From Candidatus Centipeda massiliensis (GTDB lineage Bacteria; Bacillota; Negativicutes; Selenomonadales; Selenomonadaceae), in contig NZ_LT985754.1 of NCBI RefSeq assembly GCF_900290285.1, positions 251,877-315,876 of the forward strand: a DNA stretch of 64,000 nucleotides, in the 5' to 3' direction. Under the pieces are notes generated by a model. That model saw only the letters and a list, made by a program, of their open reading frames with translations, was not told the DNA's origin and did not search any database. The position numbers and the translations under genes were made by a program. This document shows positions 26,277 to 35,265 of this stretch, piece by piece (the stretch's first letter is position 1; every line of letters begins with the position of its first letter).

Positions 26277-26864
26277 GTGGAGATGACAGTATTTCATGGA
26301 ACCTGTTCTGCGCATAGAAGATCCATAGAGGAGTGTGGTCTCGACCCTGATAAGACACAGTATAGTGAACAACATTGGTTGGGGCAGGGACTTTACTTTT
26401 TTGAGGAAACATCAAAAGCGCAATGGTGGGCAACAAATATTTCCAGGAAATACCCGGACAGCTTTGTACTTATATATCAAGCGCTGATCAAAGCACCGAC
26501 AAACAGAGTGCTGAATCTTGATAATTCGTGCGAACTGGATGCTTTTTGTACGGAAATGGCGGACTGTTTGCGCCAACCGTCACAGGGAAGCAGCGGGAAA
26601 CAGCCAATTCTGTCGATGGATATGGGACGCGCTGTTTTTCTGGATTATTATAAAAAGAAGCATGATATAGCAGTCACTATTTATACGTTTGAAAAAGAAT
26701 ACGCAGGATACACCAGGCCAAGAAGCAGAGAAGATCTAGAGCTTCAAAAAAAGCTTTTGCAGAAGTTGCATATCAAACATCACGAAAAACAAATTTGTGT
26801 GTCGGATAAGACGGTCATTCAGAATACGCAACTGTACTATGATGAAGAGGAGGAAATACTGTGA
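26277..26864 (+). CDS. ADP-ribosyltransferase-like toxin (CmdT-like)
   Basis: A 195-aa protein (205 aa from the ATG at 26247). The GTG at 26277 has AAGGA 8 bases before it; ATG 26268 and 26283 are alternatives. Near its start it has VFHGTCSAHRRSIEECGL, then LGQGLYFFEETSKAQWWA: the His of HGT and the Tyr of GLYFF correspond to the H-Y motif of ADP-ribosyltransferases, and the spacing and A-x-WA motif recall the PARP/DUF3990 type. The catalytic Glu cannot be assigned by eye. It overlaps the next gene by four bases and the base composition is AT-rich unlike the neighbours. In E. coli CmdTAC, an ART toxin that modifies mRNA is encoded with an antitoxin and a SecB-like chaperone in this same arrangement. 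Function here is inference. Confidence 0.65.
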   Translation: MEMTVFHGTCSAHRRSIEECGLDPDKTQYSEQHWLGQGLYFFEETSKAQWWATNISRKYPDSFVLIYQALIKAPTNRVLNLDNSCELDAFCTEMADCLRQPSQGSSGKQPILSMDMGRAVFLDYYKKKHDIAVTIYTFEKEYAGYTRPRSREDLELQKKLLQKLHIKHHEKQICVSDKTVIQNTQLYYDEEEEIL

Positions 26865-27073
26865 AATTTGATAGAGCGTTATTTGACGCAATCTGCGAAT
26901 CATACGGTGTCGAATTTTGTGAAGGTTATGATCGACCTATGCTGAGAGAAGCGGATGGCAGTATTCATTCTCTTGGAGAAAATGATGTGAAGCGCATGTT
27001 TTCTTCTCGCGTTTATAATATTCCTCAACAATGTGTCTATGAAAGTAATGATATACTGGCTGTTGCCTGTTAG
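26861..27073 (+). CDS. Putative antitoxin of the ART module (CmdA-like position)
   Basis: A 70-aa protein starting at GTG (GAGGAGGAAA upstream) that overlaps the ART gene by GTGA. The product begins MKFDRALFDAICESYGVEF and ends in a hydrophobic tail (VYESNDILAVAC). I recognise no DNA-binding domain. Position and size fit the antitoxin of a toxin-antitoxin-chaperone triplet, where a short C-terminal hydrophobic tag makes the antitoxin dependent on the SecB-like chaperone; the tail here would suit that. The identification rests on context. Confidence 0.55.
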   Translation: MKFDRALFDAICESYGVEFCEGYDRPMLREADGSIHSLGENDVKRMFSSRVYNIPQQCVYESNDILAVAC

Positions 27074-27082
27074 GAGAGTATC

Positions 27083-27484
27083 ATGAAGTTGAATGTCATG
27101 ACAGAATATCATAGCCCACTCACATTGGAGAAACTGGAAATTGTAGAAGGGATATTTCGCAAGAAGGACAGCGTAGTTGACGAGTTGGATCTTACAATTC
27201 GTCCGCAATATCGTGTGGAGGAACAAAGCGGCGATTTCTACTGCGTTACGCTGTCTTTGACGCTTGCGGATAAAAATGAAGAAATCTACATTCATGTCAA
27301 GGGGAAAGCGTTGTTTCATACAACATCCGATAACCGAATCCTGATCCAAAAAAATACACTTGCGATTATGTTTCCTTATTTACGCAGCTACATAACGTCT
27401 CTTACAGCAAATCCTGGCTTCACGCCTATCGTGCTGCCTCCGATGAATATTGTTGCGATGCTTGAGGAGATGGATAAATCGTAA
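27083..27484 (+). CDS. SecB-like chaperone of a TA-chaperone system (CmdC-like)
   Basis: A 133-aa protein with the layout of SecB: a four-strand sheet region (residues about 1-95, with DELDLTIRPQYRV and DFYCVTLSLTLADKNEEIYI) and two C-terminal helices. The most telling stretch is MFPYLRSYITSLTANPGFTP followed by IVLPPMNIVAML, matching the SecB motif FPYARE-x-IS-x-LT...GFPP-x-LPPINF. A housekeeping SecB would sit elsewhere and Firmicutes usually lack it; here it ends the AT-rich triplet, 9 bases behind the putative antitoxin. SecB-like chaperones of TAC systems protect the antitoxin and release the toxin when a phage protein titrates them. Confidence 0.7.
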   Translation: MKLNVMTEYHSPLTLEKLEIVEGIFRKKDSVVDELDLTIRPQYRVEEQSGDFYCVTLSLTLADKNEEIYIHVKGKALFHTTSDNRILIQKNTLAIMFPYLRSYITSLTANPGFTPIVLPPMNIVAMLEEMDKS

Positions 27485-27499
27485 GATGGATCTGCTATT

Positions 27500-27558
27500 C
27501 AGCGCAACAAAACGGCTCCGCTGGAATCATCATTCCGCCGGAGCCGTTTTGTTGTGCT
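27500..27558. terminator. Strong bidirectional terminator
   Basis: AACAAAACGGCTCCG / CGGAGCCGTTTTGTT, extended by GGAAT/ATTCC inside. T-tracts on both strands: it ends the plus-strand toxin module and the minus-strand phosphonate operon, which converge here. Confidence 0.88.
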
Positions 27559-27594
27559 GTTATTCGTACGATTGGTGAACCCGTTTTGATCCTG

Positions 27595-28710
27595 CTACCC
27601 ACGCAGCGTCTGCATCAACGCCTCTTTATTCTCGATTGGTGTTGTGGTTGGCCGCCCAAGATCGGCGCGGGAGCCGATGGCGGTGCGCACCTCAAGGAAG
27701 GTCAGTCCATCGCCCTGTGCGAATCCTGTGAGGGCGCGGGTCAGCTCCTCTGCCGTCGTCGCCGACGGCAGGACGCGATAGCCGAAACTCTCCGCAAGGG
27801 CGGGAAAATGGACGCTGTGCGCCGCCGTCGGAGCGCCGCCGACGCTCTCGTGTGCCTCGTTATTGAGGAGGATGTGCGTGAGATTCGGCGGAGCGGCGGC
27901 GCCAATGGTCGCCATTGCGCCTGTGTGCATGAGCGCCGCACCGTCGCCGTCGAGGACGATCACGCGTCGCTGCGGACGGTGCAGGGCAATGCTGAGCGCT
28001 ATGGCAGAGGCATGCCCCATCGAGCCGACGGTAAGGAAGTCATGCGCGTGCCCCGCGCCGCGTTTCTCCCGCAGCTCGAACAGCTCGCGCCCCGTCTTGC
28101 CCGTTGTTGCGACGATGACGGCATCCCCTGCCGCATCGAGGATCTGGGCAATCGCGTCCTCACGGCGCAGGGTGTAGGCATTCGCGTATTTCCGTTTCGG
28201 ATAGTCCAGTGCCCCGTCACGGACGAGGAGGGCGCACTGACCGCCTTCTTTTAGATGCGGGCGCATCGTCGCCATCCATGCCGCGACCTCTGCGGGCGTG
28301 CTGTCACGCGTCAGCACCATCGTCCGCACCCCCATCGTTTCAAGAAGCGGCAGAGAGAGGCGTCCCTGCACAAGATGCTGCGGCTCATCGTGCAGATCCG
28401 GCTCGCCGCGCCAGCCGATGACGAAGATGCACGGGATGCCGTAGACCTCCCGATGCAGCAGTGAGAGCAGGGGATTGACGAGGTTGCCGAGGCCGCTGTT
28501 CTGCAGGTAGACGAGCGGTACTTTGCCCGTTGCGAGGTGGCAGCCCGCCGCGAGCGCCGCCGCACTTCCCTCATTGGCAGCGATGAGATGCGCAGGGCTG
28601 TTTGCCCCGTACGTATCCATCAGATAATCCACGAGCGGGCGCAGCTTCGAGTCGGGGACACCCGTGAAGCACTCCGCACCGAGCACGGAAATCAGTTCGT
28701 TTACGTTCAT
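27595..28710 (-). CDS. aepY: Phosphonopyruvate decarboxylase
   Basis: A 371-aa TPP enzyme that decarboxylates phosphonopyruvate to phosphonoacetaldehyde, the step that pulls PEP mutase forward. It starts MNVNELISVLGAECFTGVPD; the first half carries the conserved Glu of AANEGSAAALAAG that activates TPP and the second half the TPP/Mg motif GDGAALMHTGAMATIG (about residues 240-260) plus LLNNEAHESVGG. Length is typical for AepY/Fom2/Ppd enzymes (about 370). It is the last gene of the minus-strand phosphonate operon, 12 bases behind paralogue A. Confidence 0.95.
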   Translation of the reverse strand: MNVNELISVLGAECFTGVPDSKLRPLVDYLMDTYGANSPAHLIAANEGSAAALAAGCHLATGKVPLVYLQNSGLGNLVNPLLSLLHREVYGIPCIFVIGWRGEPDLHDEPQHLVQGRLSLPLLETMGVRTMVLTRDSTPAEVAAWMATMRPHLKEGGQCALLVRDGALDYPKRKYANAYTLRREDAIAQILDAAGDAVIVATTGKTGRELFELREKRGAGHAHDFLTVGSMGHASAIALSIALHRPQRRVIVLDGDGAALMHTGAMATIGAAAPPNLTHILLNNEAHESVGGAPTAAHSVHFPALAESFGYRVLPSATTAEELTRALTGFAQGDGLTFLEVRTAIGSRADLGRPTTTPIENKEALMQTLRG

Positions 28711-28722
28711 GGTTACTCCTTT

Positions 28723-30873
28723 TCACACCGACCCGAACCACTGCGGGCGTGCCGCACGCATCGCCGGCCAGAACTCACCGTTGTTTGCGATCGCGCGCAC
28801 AATTTCTCGGGCGCGCGGGTAGAAGAAGCGGCGGAGATCCGCGCTGTCCAGCGCATAGTCCTCCTCGAGTTCGTGGGCGCGCGGGTAGATTGCCACCTTT
28901 GCCTCGGCGAAGTCCACTGTTCCGTCCTCGTCGACCACCTCTTTCGTCTCAAGGCGCAGCGTATGCTCGTGCGTGCGCACGGCGAGCTTGTACGTCTGCC
29001 CCGGGAACATCGACATACTGACCACAGCATCGCGCTCCCGACCGCCAAAGACGGCGGGGAGGTTCCCGTCGATATCGGCGGCGACGGGAAAGCCTGCGAG
29101 GTGTCCGAGCGTGGGGTAGAGATCCGCCGTGCTCGTCAGCTCGTCCGTGACCACACCCGCAGGGACGCCCGCACCGCGCATCATCCACACGGCGCGCGTC
29201 GAATTTTCGCCGATCACATCCACCACGCCGCCCGTCGGGGTCGTGAACACCGAGTTCCCGTGATCGGAGTAGAGGCTGACGATGTATTCGTCCTCCGCGA
29301 AATGTTCCTCGATGTAGGCGAGCAGGTATCCGACGTTGCGGTCGACATGGCGGAGGCTCTGCCAAAACTGCTCCTGATAGATTGCTAGCTTCGGCAGACG
29401 CACGCTCGCGACGTGTTCGTCAATCTCAAAGAGGCGAGTGGCAAGTGGCAGATGCGTTTCCACCGCAGGATAAAATTTGAATCCCTTTGCATTCCATGGA
29501 TGTACGTCTGTTGTATGGAGATAGAGAAATTGATCCGTTTCGTCCAGTGCTTCGAGCTGCATGATTGCACGGTCAGTCATCTCTGCGGACGGCAGCTTCC
29601 ATGCGGCGACATTCATCATATCGTAGCCGCGCAGTGCGCCGCAGTAGACACTGTCGCTTGCACCCATCGGCGCAGCACAGTAGTAGCCGAGATCCGCCAT
29701 GCACTCCGAGAGCGTCTGAAAATCAAGCGGAATCTCATGGCTGTCGCGCTCATTAAACACCTGCGTATGATGCGGCCAGCGTCCCGTCTCGATCACGGGC
29801 AGGGAGGGATAGGTACACTCGGACGTGGAGAAGTGCTGATCGAAAATTGTACCGCGTGCAAAGAAGCGCGCAATGTTCGGCATACAGTCAGGGAAACGTG
29901 TGCGTACCACATTCCATGGGAGTCCATCGACGAGGAGGTTCAGCACGAGCTTCTTCCGTGCGGGACTGTGACCGAGGCGGATCGGCGTGCCCACGGCGTA
30001 GGGCGTATCATCTGCCGCCGCGAGGCGTGTCGTTTCTCCGAGCCGAAAATGGCTGAACGCCCATTTGCCGAGATAGGCCGCTGCGGGCGGCGTGGATGCC
30101 GTCTCCACCGTCAGCTCCTGCAGATACTCTGTCCCCGCAACGGGGACAATGACCTCCGTCCCCTCTGGAACCTCGATGGTCACCGTGCCGCGCACCTCCT
30201 CCGCACGCTGCAGCTGAAAGGGGAAGTCGCGCTGCATCTTGTCAACGAAGACCGCCGTGTGGCGTACCTCCTCAATGAGCGCGCTCTTGTCCGAGAGGAA
30301 GGCGTTCTCCACGTAGGCAGCGACCCAGTGACGCGGCTTTCCTGCGGGCGGCGTCAGCGGCAGATGCTCGCCGACAAAGGCATCGAGGTCAAACCGCAGG
30401 CCAACCTCATCGAGAACGGCGCGGCTCTGCGTCATGGGGGCACCCGTGCCAAGCCCTGCGGCGACGGAGAGGCGATTCAGCCCCTCCGCTCCGCCGCTTG
30501 CGACCAGCTCAATGGGGATCTCTGAGCCGAGGTACAGCCCGTGGGCATAGCCGTACATCGTCAGCGCGTCCGCCGTGCGCCCGCGCCGCGCATGGATCGC
30601 CGCGAGCAGCTTCCACACCTCATAGTTTACGGGGCGGCGGCGATTGGCACGCTCCGCGCAGATCGCAGCACTTTCGACATCGTCATGGTGCAGGAGGTAC
30701 ATGGCGGCAAAGAGATCCGCACGCTCGGAGTCCGGAGCCGCTCCCCGATAGGCGGCGAGCAGCGCAAGGAAATCATCATCATACGCCCCGCGCTCCGTGC
30801 ACGCCAAAAGGTCGTAAAAAAGCGCTTGGGCACGTTCGTCATTTTGCCAAAATACGCTGCAATCGTTCGTCAT
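28723..30873 (-). CDS. TPR plus alkaline-phosphatase-superfamily protein, paralogue A
   Basis: A 716-aa soluble protein, one of six tandem paralogues (A-F). Residues about 1-110 form a TPR-like helical domain (DLFAAMYLLHHDDVESAAIC, EVWKLLAAIHARRGRTADAL); about 150-300 is a beta-rich, variable region; about 305-600 is a sulfatase/phosphodiesterase-type alkaline-phosphatase (AP) core. Metal and catalytic residues are visible: D316 in LVDGLPW, T354 in SECTYPS (nucleophile position), D456 and H458 in TDVHPWN, D537 and H538 in YSDHGN. There is no signal peptide or membrane helix, so it acts in the cytoplasm. It has a long C-terminus ending ARPQWFGSV, like paralogue C. The N-terminus (MTNDCSVFWQ) diverges from the MQDDFTVFWR of the others. 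Reaction unknown; linkage to AEP transfer or hydrolysis is inference. Confidence 0.85.
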   Translation of the reverse strand: MTNDCSVFWQNDERAQALFYDLLACTERGAYDDDFLALLAAYRGAAPDSERADLFAAMYLLHHDDVESAAICAERANRRRPVNYEVWKLLAAIHARRGRTADALTMYGYAHGLYLGSEIPIELVASGGAEGLNRLSVAAGLGTGAPMTQSRAVLDEVGLRFDLDAFVGEHLPLTPPAGKPRHWVAAYVENAFLSDKSALIEEVRHTAVFVDKMQRDFPFQLQRAEEVRGTVTIEVPEGTEVIVPVAGTEYLQELTVETASTPPAAAYLGKWAFSHFRLGETTRLAAADDTPYAVGTPIRLGHSPARKKLVLNLLVDGLPWNVVRTRFPDCMPNIARFFARGTIFDQHFSTSECTYPSLPVIETGRWPHHTQVFNERDSHEIPLDFQTLSECMADLGYYCAAPMGASDSVYCGALRGYDMMNVAAWKLPSAEMTDRAIMQLEALDETDQFLYLHTTDVHPWNAKGFKFYPAVETHLPLATRLFEIDEHVASVRLPKLAIYQEQFWQSLRHVDRNVGYLLAYIEEHFAEDEYIVSLYSDHGNSVFTTPTGGVVDVIGENSTRAVWMMRGAGVPAGVVTDELTSTADLYPTLGHLAGFPVAADIDGNLPAVFGGRERDAVVSMSMFPGQTYKLAVRTHEHTLRLETKEVVDEDGTVDFAEAKVAIYPRAHELEEDYALDSADLRRFFYPRAREIVRAIANNGEFWPAMRAARPQWFGSV

Positions 30874-32979
30874 CTAAATCTCCTCCGGCAGCGGGAACAT
30901 CTCCCCGTTGTTGCCGATCCCCTGTAAGAACTCCCGCACGCGTGGGTAGAAGAAGGAGCGCAGAGCGGGGGTATCCACCGCACGCCCCGGAATCCCCTCG
31001 TATGCACGCGGATAGATCGCAGCCTTTACCCGCGCGAGATCGGCCGTTCCACTGAGTGATACGGGATCGAGCGTTTCAAGGCAGAGTGTATGATCCTGTG
31101 CGCGTGCCGCGAGATAGTAGTGCTTGCGTGGGAAGAGCGAGTTGCTGTACGCGATCTCCCGCCCCGTTCCGCCGAAGATCTGCGGGAGCATACCGTCCAC
31201 CGTTTCATCCACGGGGAAATCGAGGAGATGTGCAAGGGCGGGGTAGATGTCGACGGCGCTTGTCAGCTCATTGGCAACGACGCCCTCAGGAACGCCCGCG
31301 CCGCGCATCATCCACGCCGCCCCCGTCAGCTGCGCGTCCACGATGTAGTGTGCCTCACTGAAGATCGGCACGCCGTGGTCGGAGCAAAGACAGACGAGAT
31401 AGTCCTCTGGGGCATAGTGCCGCTCAAGATAGCAGAACAGTGCGCCGAGTGCGCGATCCGTATCGTGCACCGCCTGCAGGAATGCCGTCTGGTAGAACGC
31501 ACTCGGGCGCAGATAGGGGCTCGCCACCTTTTCCTTTGAACCCGAGAGGCGTCCCGCGAGCGGCAGGCGCATCTGTGCGGCAGAGGAGATCTGGAACGTC
31601 TCGCCGCCCCACGGGTGTACATCATTGAAATGCAGGAAGATAAAATGATCCGCCTCATGACACCCATTCAGATAGCGGATCGTGCGCTCGACCCCCTCGT
31701 ATGCAAAGGTGCGATAGGGCGAGACGATGAGGCGGTCATAGCCGCGCGTCACCCCGTTGTAGATGCCGATGCCGTCGCCCATGAGGCTCGCTGTGGCATA
31801 GCCCGCATCACGCGCCCGCTCGGAGATCGTGATATATTCTTCGTTCAGCTCAATCGCAGCCCACTCACTGAAGATGCCCGTGTGCTGCGGGTACATCCCC
31901 GTCTCGATTGTCGCGAGTGATGGGTAGGTGTACTCAAGCACGGAGAAATGCTGGTCGAAGATTGTGCCGCGCGCGAAAAAACGCGCCGTCTCGGGCATGT
32001 GCTCGGCGAACGATGTGCGCAGCACCTGCCATGGCAGCGCATCCACAAGGACATGCAGGACAAGTTTTTTCCGTGCGGCATTGTGCCGGAGGCGGATCGG
32101 CGTGCCGACGATAAAGTCCTCCGACGAGGTGAGCTTCGTATCTTCATCGAGCCGAAAATAATTCGGTGTTGCAGGATTCAGCCAAATACAATCGTCCACC
32201 GTTCCTGTCGTTGCCGTGAGCACCTGCCCGTCCGCCGTACCGAAGATGGGAATGATCGCCTCCGTGCCCGCCTCAATGGAGATCGTCGCTTCCTTCGGCG
32301 CACGTGAGCCGCGCATGATGTCAAAGGTGAAATCCCCGCCGACATTGGCGGAGAGCCCCGCCGCATTCCGGATTGCATTCATCAGCCAGCGTTTGTTCCC
32401 GTGCACCTCCTGCTCCGTATAGGCACCGACATAGTAGTGCGGCGCAATGTGCTGCGAGACGGGCAGAAACTCCTCGAAGAACACCGTCGATTCTGCCGTA
32501 AGCCCCGCCTCGGGGGTGTACCGCATACGGCTCAGTGCGTATGGCGCGTAGTTCGCCTTGCCCGTCGCCCGCGAGAGGCGGGCAAGCGTCTCCTCCGTCA
32601 GCACGGAGGAGGGAACATCGAGCGTGATGGGCACATGGAAGAAGTTCAGCGCATACCCCTGCATGACGAGCGCGTCCGCATAGCGTCCGCACGCCGCATA
32701 AGCACGGGAGAGCACGTCCCAGACACGCGGCTCGACGGGGCGATGGCGGAAAGCGCGCTCTGCGCAGGCAGCGGCATCCGCTGCGTCACCGCTATGAAGC
32801 AGATACTCAGCGGCAAAGATATCCGCATGAACAGCATTCCCCTCTGTCCCCCGATAGGCGGCAAGTCGGGCGAGAAAGTCATCGTCGTATTCTTCTTTTT
32901 CCGCGCGTGCAAGGAGATCGTAAAAGAGATCATAGGCGCGCGCGTTGTTCCGCCAGAATACCGTGAAATCGTCCTGCAT
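30874..32979 (-). CDS. TPR plus alkaline-phosphatase-superfamily protein, paralogue B
   Basis: A 701-aa paralogue, the most divergent in the middle region. The start at 32979 (MQDDFTVFWRNNARAYDLFY) has AAAGGA upstream; the longer frame upstream only reads spacer sequence. TPR-like region about 45-115. AP core: D313 in LVDALPW, T351 in LEYTYPS, D and H in FNDVHPWGG and CSDHGVPIF. It keeps the WMMRGAGVPEG motif shared by all six. It ends NNGEMFPLPEEI, different from both the GEFWPAMR and GEVFA tail types. Its stop is only one base from the start codon of paralogue A, so the two are translationally coupled. Confidence 0.85.
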   Translation of the reverse strand: MQDDFTVFWRNNARAYDLFYDLLARAEKEEYDDDFLARLAAYRGTEGNAVHADIFAAEYLLHSGDAADAAACAERAFRHRPVEPRVWDVLSRAYAACGRYADALVMQGYALNFFHVPITLDVPSSVLTEETLARLSRATGKANYAPYALSRMRYTPEAGLTAESTVFFEEFLPVSQHIAPHYYVGAYTEQEVHGNKRWLMNAIRNAAGLSANVGGDFTFDIMRGSRAPKEATISIEAGTEAIIPIFGTADGQVLTATTGTVDDCIWLNPATPNYFRLDEDTKLTSSEDFIVGTPIRLRHNAARKKLVLHVLVDALPWQVLRTSFAEHMPETARFFARGTIFDQHFSVLEYTYPSLATIETGMYPQHTGIFSEWAAIELNEEYITISERARDAGYATASLMGDGIGIYNGVTRGYDRLIVSPYRTFAYEGVERTIRYLNGCHEADHFIFLHFNDVHPWGGETFQISSAAQMRLPLAGRLSGSKEKVASPYLRPSAFYQTAFLQAVHDTDRALGALFCYLERHYAPEDYLVCLCSDHGVPIFSEAHYIVDAQLTGAAWMMRGAGVPEGVVANELTSAVDIYPALAHLLDFPVDETVDGMLPQIFGGTGREIAYSNSLFPRKHYYLAARAQDHTLCLETLDPVSLSGTADLARVKAAIYPRAYEGIPGRAVDTPALRSFFYPRVREFLQGIGNNGEMFPLPEEI

Positions 32980-33005
32980 CGTGCTGTCCTTTCTTTGAGG
33001 ATGTC

Positions 33006-33062
33006 GTGAGAGAGCGCCGTTTAGCGCTCTCTTATGCAAACACTTCCCCGTTATTTGCGATC
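33006..33062 (-). pseudogene. 3'-end remnant of a seventh paralogue with spacer
   Basis: The stretch at 33032-33062 encodes, on the minus strand, the last ten codons IANNGEVFA-stop found at the ends of paralogues E and F, yet no gene body is attached: paralogue C's own end (ARPEWFGKE) lies 22 bases further. The flank GTGAGAGAGCGC..TTTAGCGCTCTCTT is the same spacer as between D/E and E/F but without the repeat C element. It is the scar of a lost or recombined paralogue. Confidence 0.75.
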
Positions 33063-33083
33063 CTCCCGTGCCGCACGGGGGGT

Positions 33084-35234
33084 TTATTCCTTCCCAAACC
33101 ACTCCGGCCTAGCCTTTCGCATCGCCGGCCAGAACTCGCCGTTGTTGGCGATCTCACGCAGGAAATTGCGCGCACGCGGATAGAAGAAGCGACGCAGTTC
33201 CTCACTGTCCACGGCATAGCCGTCCTCCGCCTCATGTCCGCGCACGAAGATCGTCGGCTCACACCCCGCGAAGTCGACCGTGCCGTCGTCATCGACGACC
33301 TCGTCCGTCTGGAGTCGCAGCGCGTAGTCGTGCGTGCGCATGGCGAGCTTGAACGTCTGCCCGCGATAGAGGGAGGTGGTATAGACCGCATCGCGCGCCG
33401 TGCCGCCGAATGCGGCGGGCAGATTGCCGTCGATGTCAGGAGCGACGGGGAAGCCGCAGAGATGCCCCAGCGTCGGATAGAGGTCGATGGAGCTGGTCAG
33501 TTCGTGGGTGACGCCCTGCGGGATCCCCGCACCGCGCATCATCCATGTCGCTCCTGTCGAGTTTTCGCCCGTGACATCGACCGACCAGGTATCCGTGTCT
33601 ATGCTGAAGATTGAAACCCCGTGATCCGAATAGAGATTGACGATATACTCGTCCTCTGCGTAGTTTTCCTCGATGAAGGAGAGCAATGTGCCCATCGTGC
33701 GGTCGACATTGCGCGCCCCATCGAGGAACTGTTCCTGATAGATTGCGAGGCTCGGCATGCGCACACTTGCCACGCCGTCCTCCGCAGCAAAGAGCCGCTC
33801 GGAGAGCGGCAGCTGCGTCTCCACCAGCGAGTTGAACTTATAGCCCTTCGCATTGTAGGGATGCACATCCGAGACATGGAGGAAGAGAAAGAGATCCGCC
33901 TCGCCAAATGCCTTGATGTAGCGGATCGTACGGTCTGCACCTGCATAGGCGGGATCGCTCCACGAGCAGGATGTAATCTGATCATAGCCGCGAAAAACAT
34001 CGCTGTAGGTGCAGTCCGACATGAGCATGGGGGAGGCGCAGTGATAGCCCAGCTCCTTCATGCACTCGGCAAGAGTCTTATAGCGTGGGGAGAGGCGATG
34101 ATAGTGCGCTCCGTTGAAGATCTGCGTATGGTGGGAGTAGCGTCCTGTCTCGATCGAGGGGAGCGCAGGATAGGTGAACTCGGATGTGGAGAAATGCTGG
34201 TCAAAGAGGATGCCCTTCTCGAAGAATGCGGCGATGCGCGGCATATCCTGCGCAAAACGAGCGCGCATGACCGGCCACGAGAGTGCGTCTACGAGAATGT
34301 TCAGCACGAGTTTTTTGCGCTGCGGACTGTGCCCGAGGAGGATTGGCGTGCCGACGGCAAAAGAGGCATTTCCCTCGGACTTAAGCGTCGTATCCTCATT
34401 CAGGCGGTAGTAGCCGAATGACCATTTGCCGAGATAGGCTGCGCGCTCGCCCATAGTCTTTGTCGAGATCAGAAACGGCTGGTCTACCTCGGTTCCCGCG
34501 AGCGGCAGGATCGCCTCCATCCCCTCGGGCACCTCGATCTCTACCGTACCCTGTGCCTTGCGTGCCTTCTGTATATGGAATGTGAAGTCGCGATGCCCGC
34601 AGACGGAGAACCACTTTGTGTGGCGTGCGTCCTCGATGAGGAAACTCTTCTCCGAGAGGAATCCGTAGTCCACGTAGCAGCCCACCCAGAACGGATCGCT
34701 GCCGGGCAGCACGGGGAGCGGCAGATCTTCGCCGATAAAGACATCGGGGCAGAACGTGATTTCTCCGTTTTCGAGATGGGCGCGTCGTGTCGCCATCGGC
34801 GCGTACGTCGTGTTCTCGATTGCGGCGGAAAGGTACGCGAGCGCCATCTCCTCGTCCGTATGCGTGAGGCAGAGCGGCGGGAGGGGATCGCCATAGAGGT
34901 TGAAGCAATAGCCGCGCATCATCAGCGCATCGAGTTCGCGTCCGGTCTTCTCGTAGGCGGCGGCAAGCACCTTCCACACCTCATAGTTCACGGGACGCTT
35001 CGCGTAGGCACGCTCCCCACAGACGAGTGCCGTTTCCGCATCGCCGTATGCAAGGAGATACTGTGCGGCAAAGATATCCGCCTTTTCGCTTTCGGGTGCT
35101 GCCTCTCGATAGGCAGCAAGCTGTGTCAGAAAATCGTCGTCGTATTCTTCTTTTTCCGCGCGTGCGAGAAGATCGTAAAAGAGATCACAGGCGCGTGCAT
35201 TGTTGCGCCAGAATACCGTAAAATCGTCCTGCAT
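33084..35234 (-). CDS. TPR plus alkaline-phosphatase-superfamily protein, paralogue C
   Basis: A 716-aa paralogue. The start at 35234 (MQDDFTVFWRNNARACDLFY) follows AAGGGA; an upstream in-frame ATG reads the C-terminal coding region of paralogue D in another frame and is rejected. TPR-like domain with AQYLLAYGDAETALVCGERA. AP core: D of LVDALSW, Thr in TSEFTYPA, D/H in VSDVHPYN and YSDHGVSIF. The long C-terminal tail IANNGEFWPAMRKARPEWFG is shared with paralogue A, suggesting A and C form one subtype. Cytoplasmic by absence of export signals. Confidence 0.85.
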   Translation of the reverse strand: MQDDFTVFWRNNARACDLFYDLLARAEKEEYDDDFLTQLAAYREAAPESEKADIFAAQYLLAYGDAETALVCGERAYAKRPVNYEVWKVLAAAYEKTGRELDALMMRGYCFNLYGDPLPPLCLTHTDEEMALAYLSAAIENTTYAPMATRRAHLENGEITFCPDVFIGEDLPLPVLPGSDPFWVGCYVDYGFLSEKSFLIEDARHTKWFSVCGHRDFTFHIQKARKAQGTVEIEVPEGMEAILPLAGTEVDQPFLISTKTMGERAAYLGKWSFGYYRLNEDTTLKSEGNASFAVGTPILLGHSPQRKKLVLNILVDALSWPVMRARFAQDMPRIAAFFEKGILFDQHFSTSEFTYPALPSIETGRYSHHTQIFNGAHYHRLSPRYKTLAECMKELGYHCASPMLMSDCTYSDVFRGYDQITSCSWSDPAYAGADRTIRYIKAFGEADLFLFLHVSDVHPYNAKGYKFNSLVETQLPLSERLFAAEDGVASVRMPSLAIYQEQFLDGARNVDRTMGTLLSFIEENYAEDEYIVNLYSDHGVSIFSIDTDTWSVDVTGENSTGATWMMRGAGIPQGVTHELTSSIDLYPTLGHLCGFPVAPDIDGNLPAAFGGTARDAVYTTSLYRGQTFKLAMRTHDYALRLQTDEVVDDDGTVDFAGCEPTIFVRGHEAEDGYAVDSEELRRFFYPRARNFLREIANNGEFWPAMRKARPEWFGKE

Positions 35235-35265
35235 GTCATATCCCTTCCCTCGTTCAAAGCGCCCC

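Noticed and set aside
27083-27484. Housekeeping SecB for the Sec pathway
   Set aside because: It lies in an AT-rich three-gene operon with an ART-like gene and a short antitoxin-like gene, away from other secretion genes; the TA-chaperone reading explains the context better.
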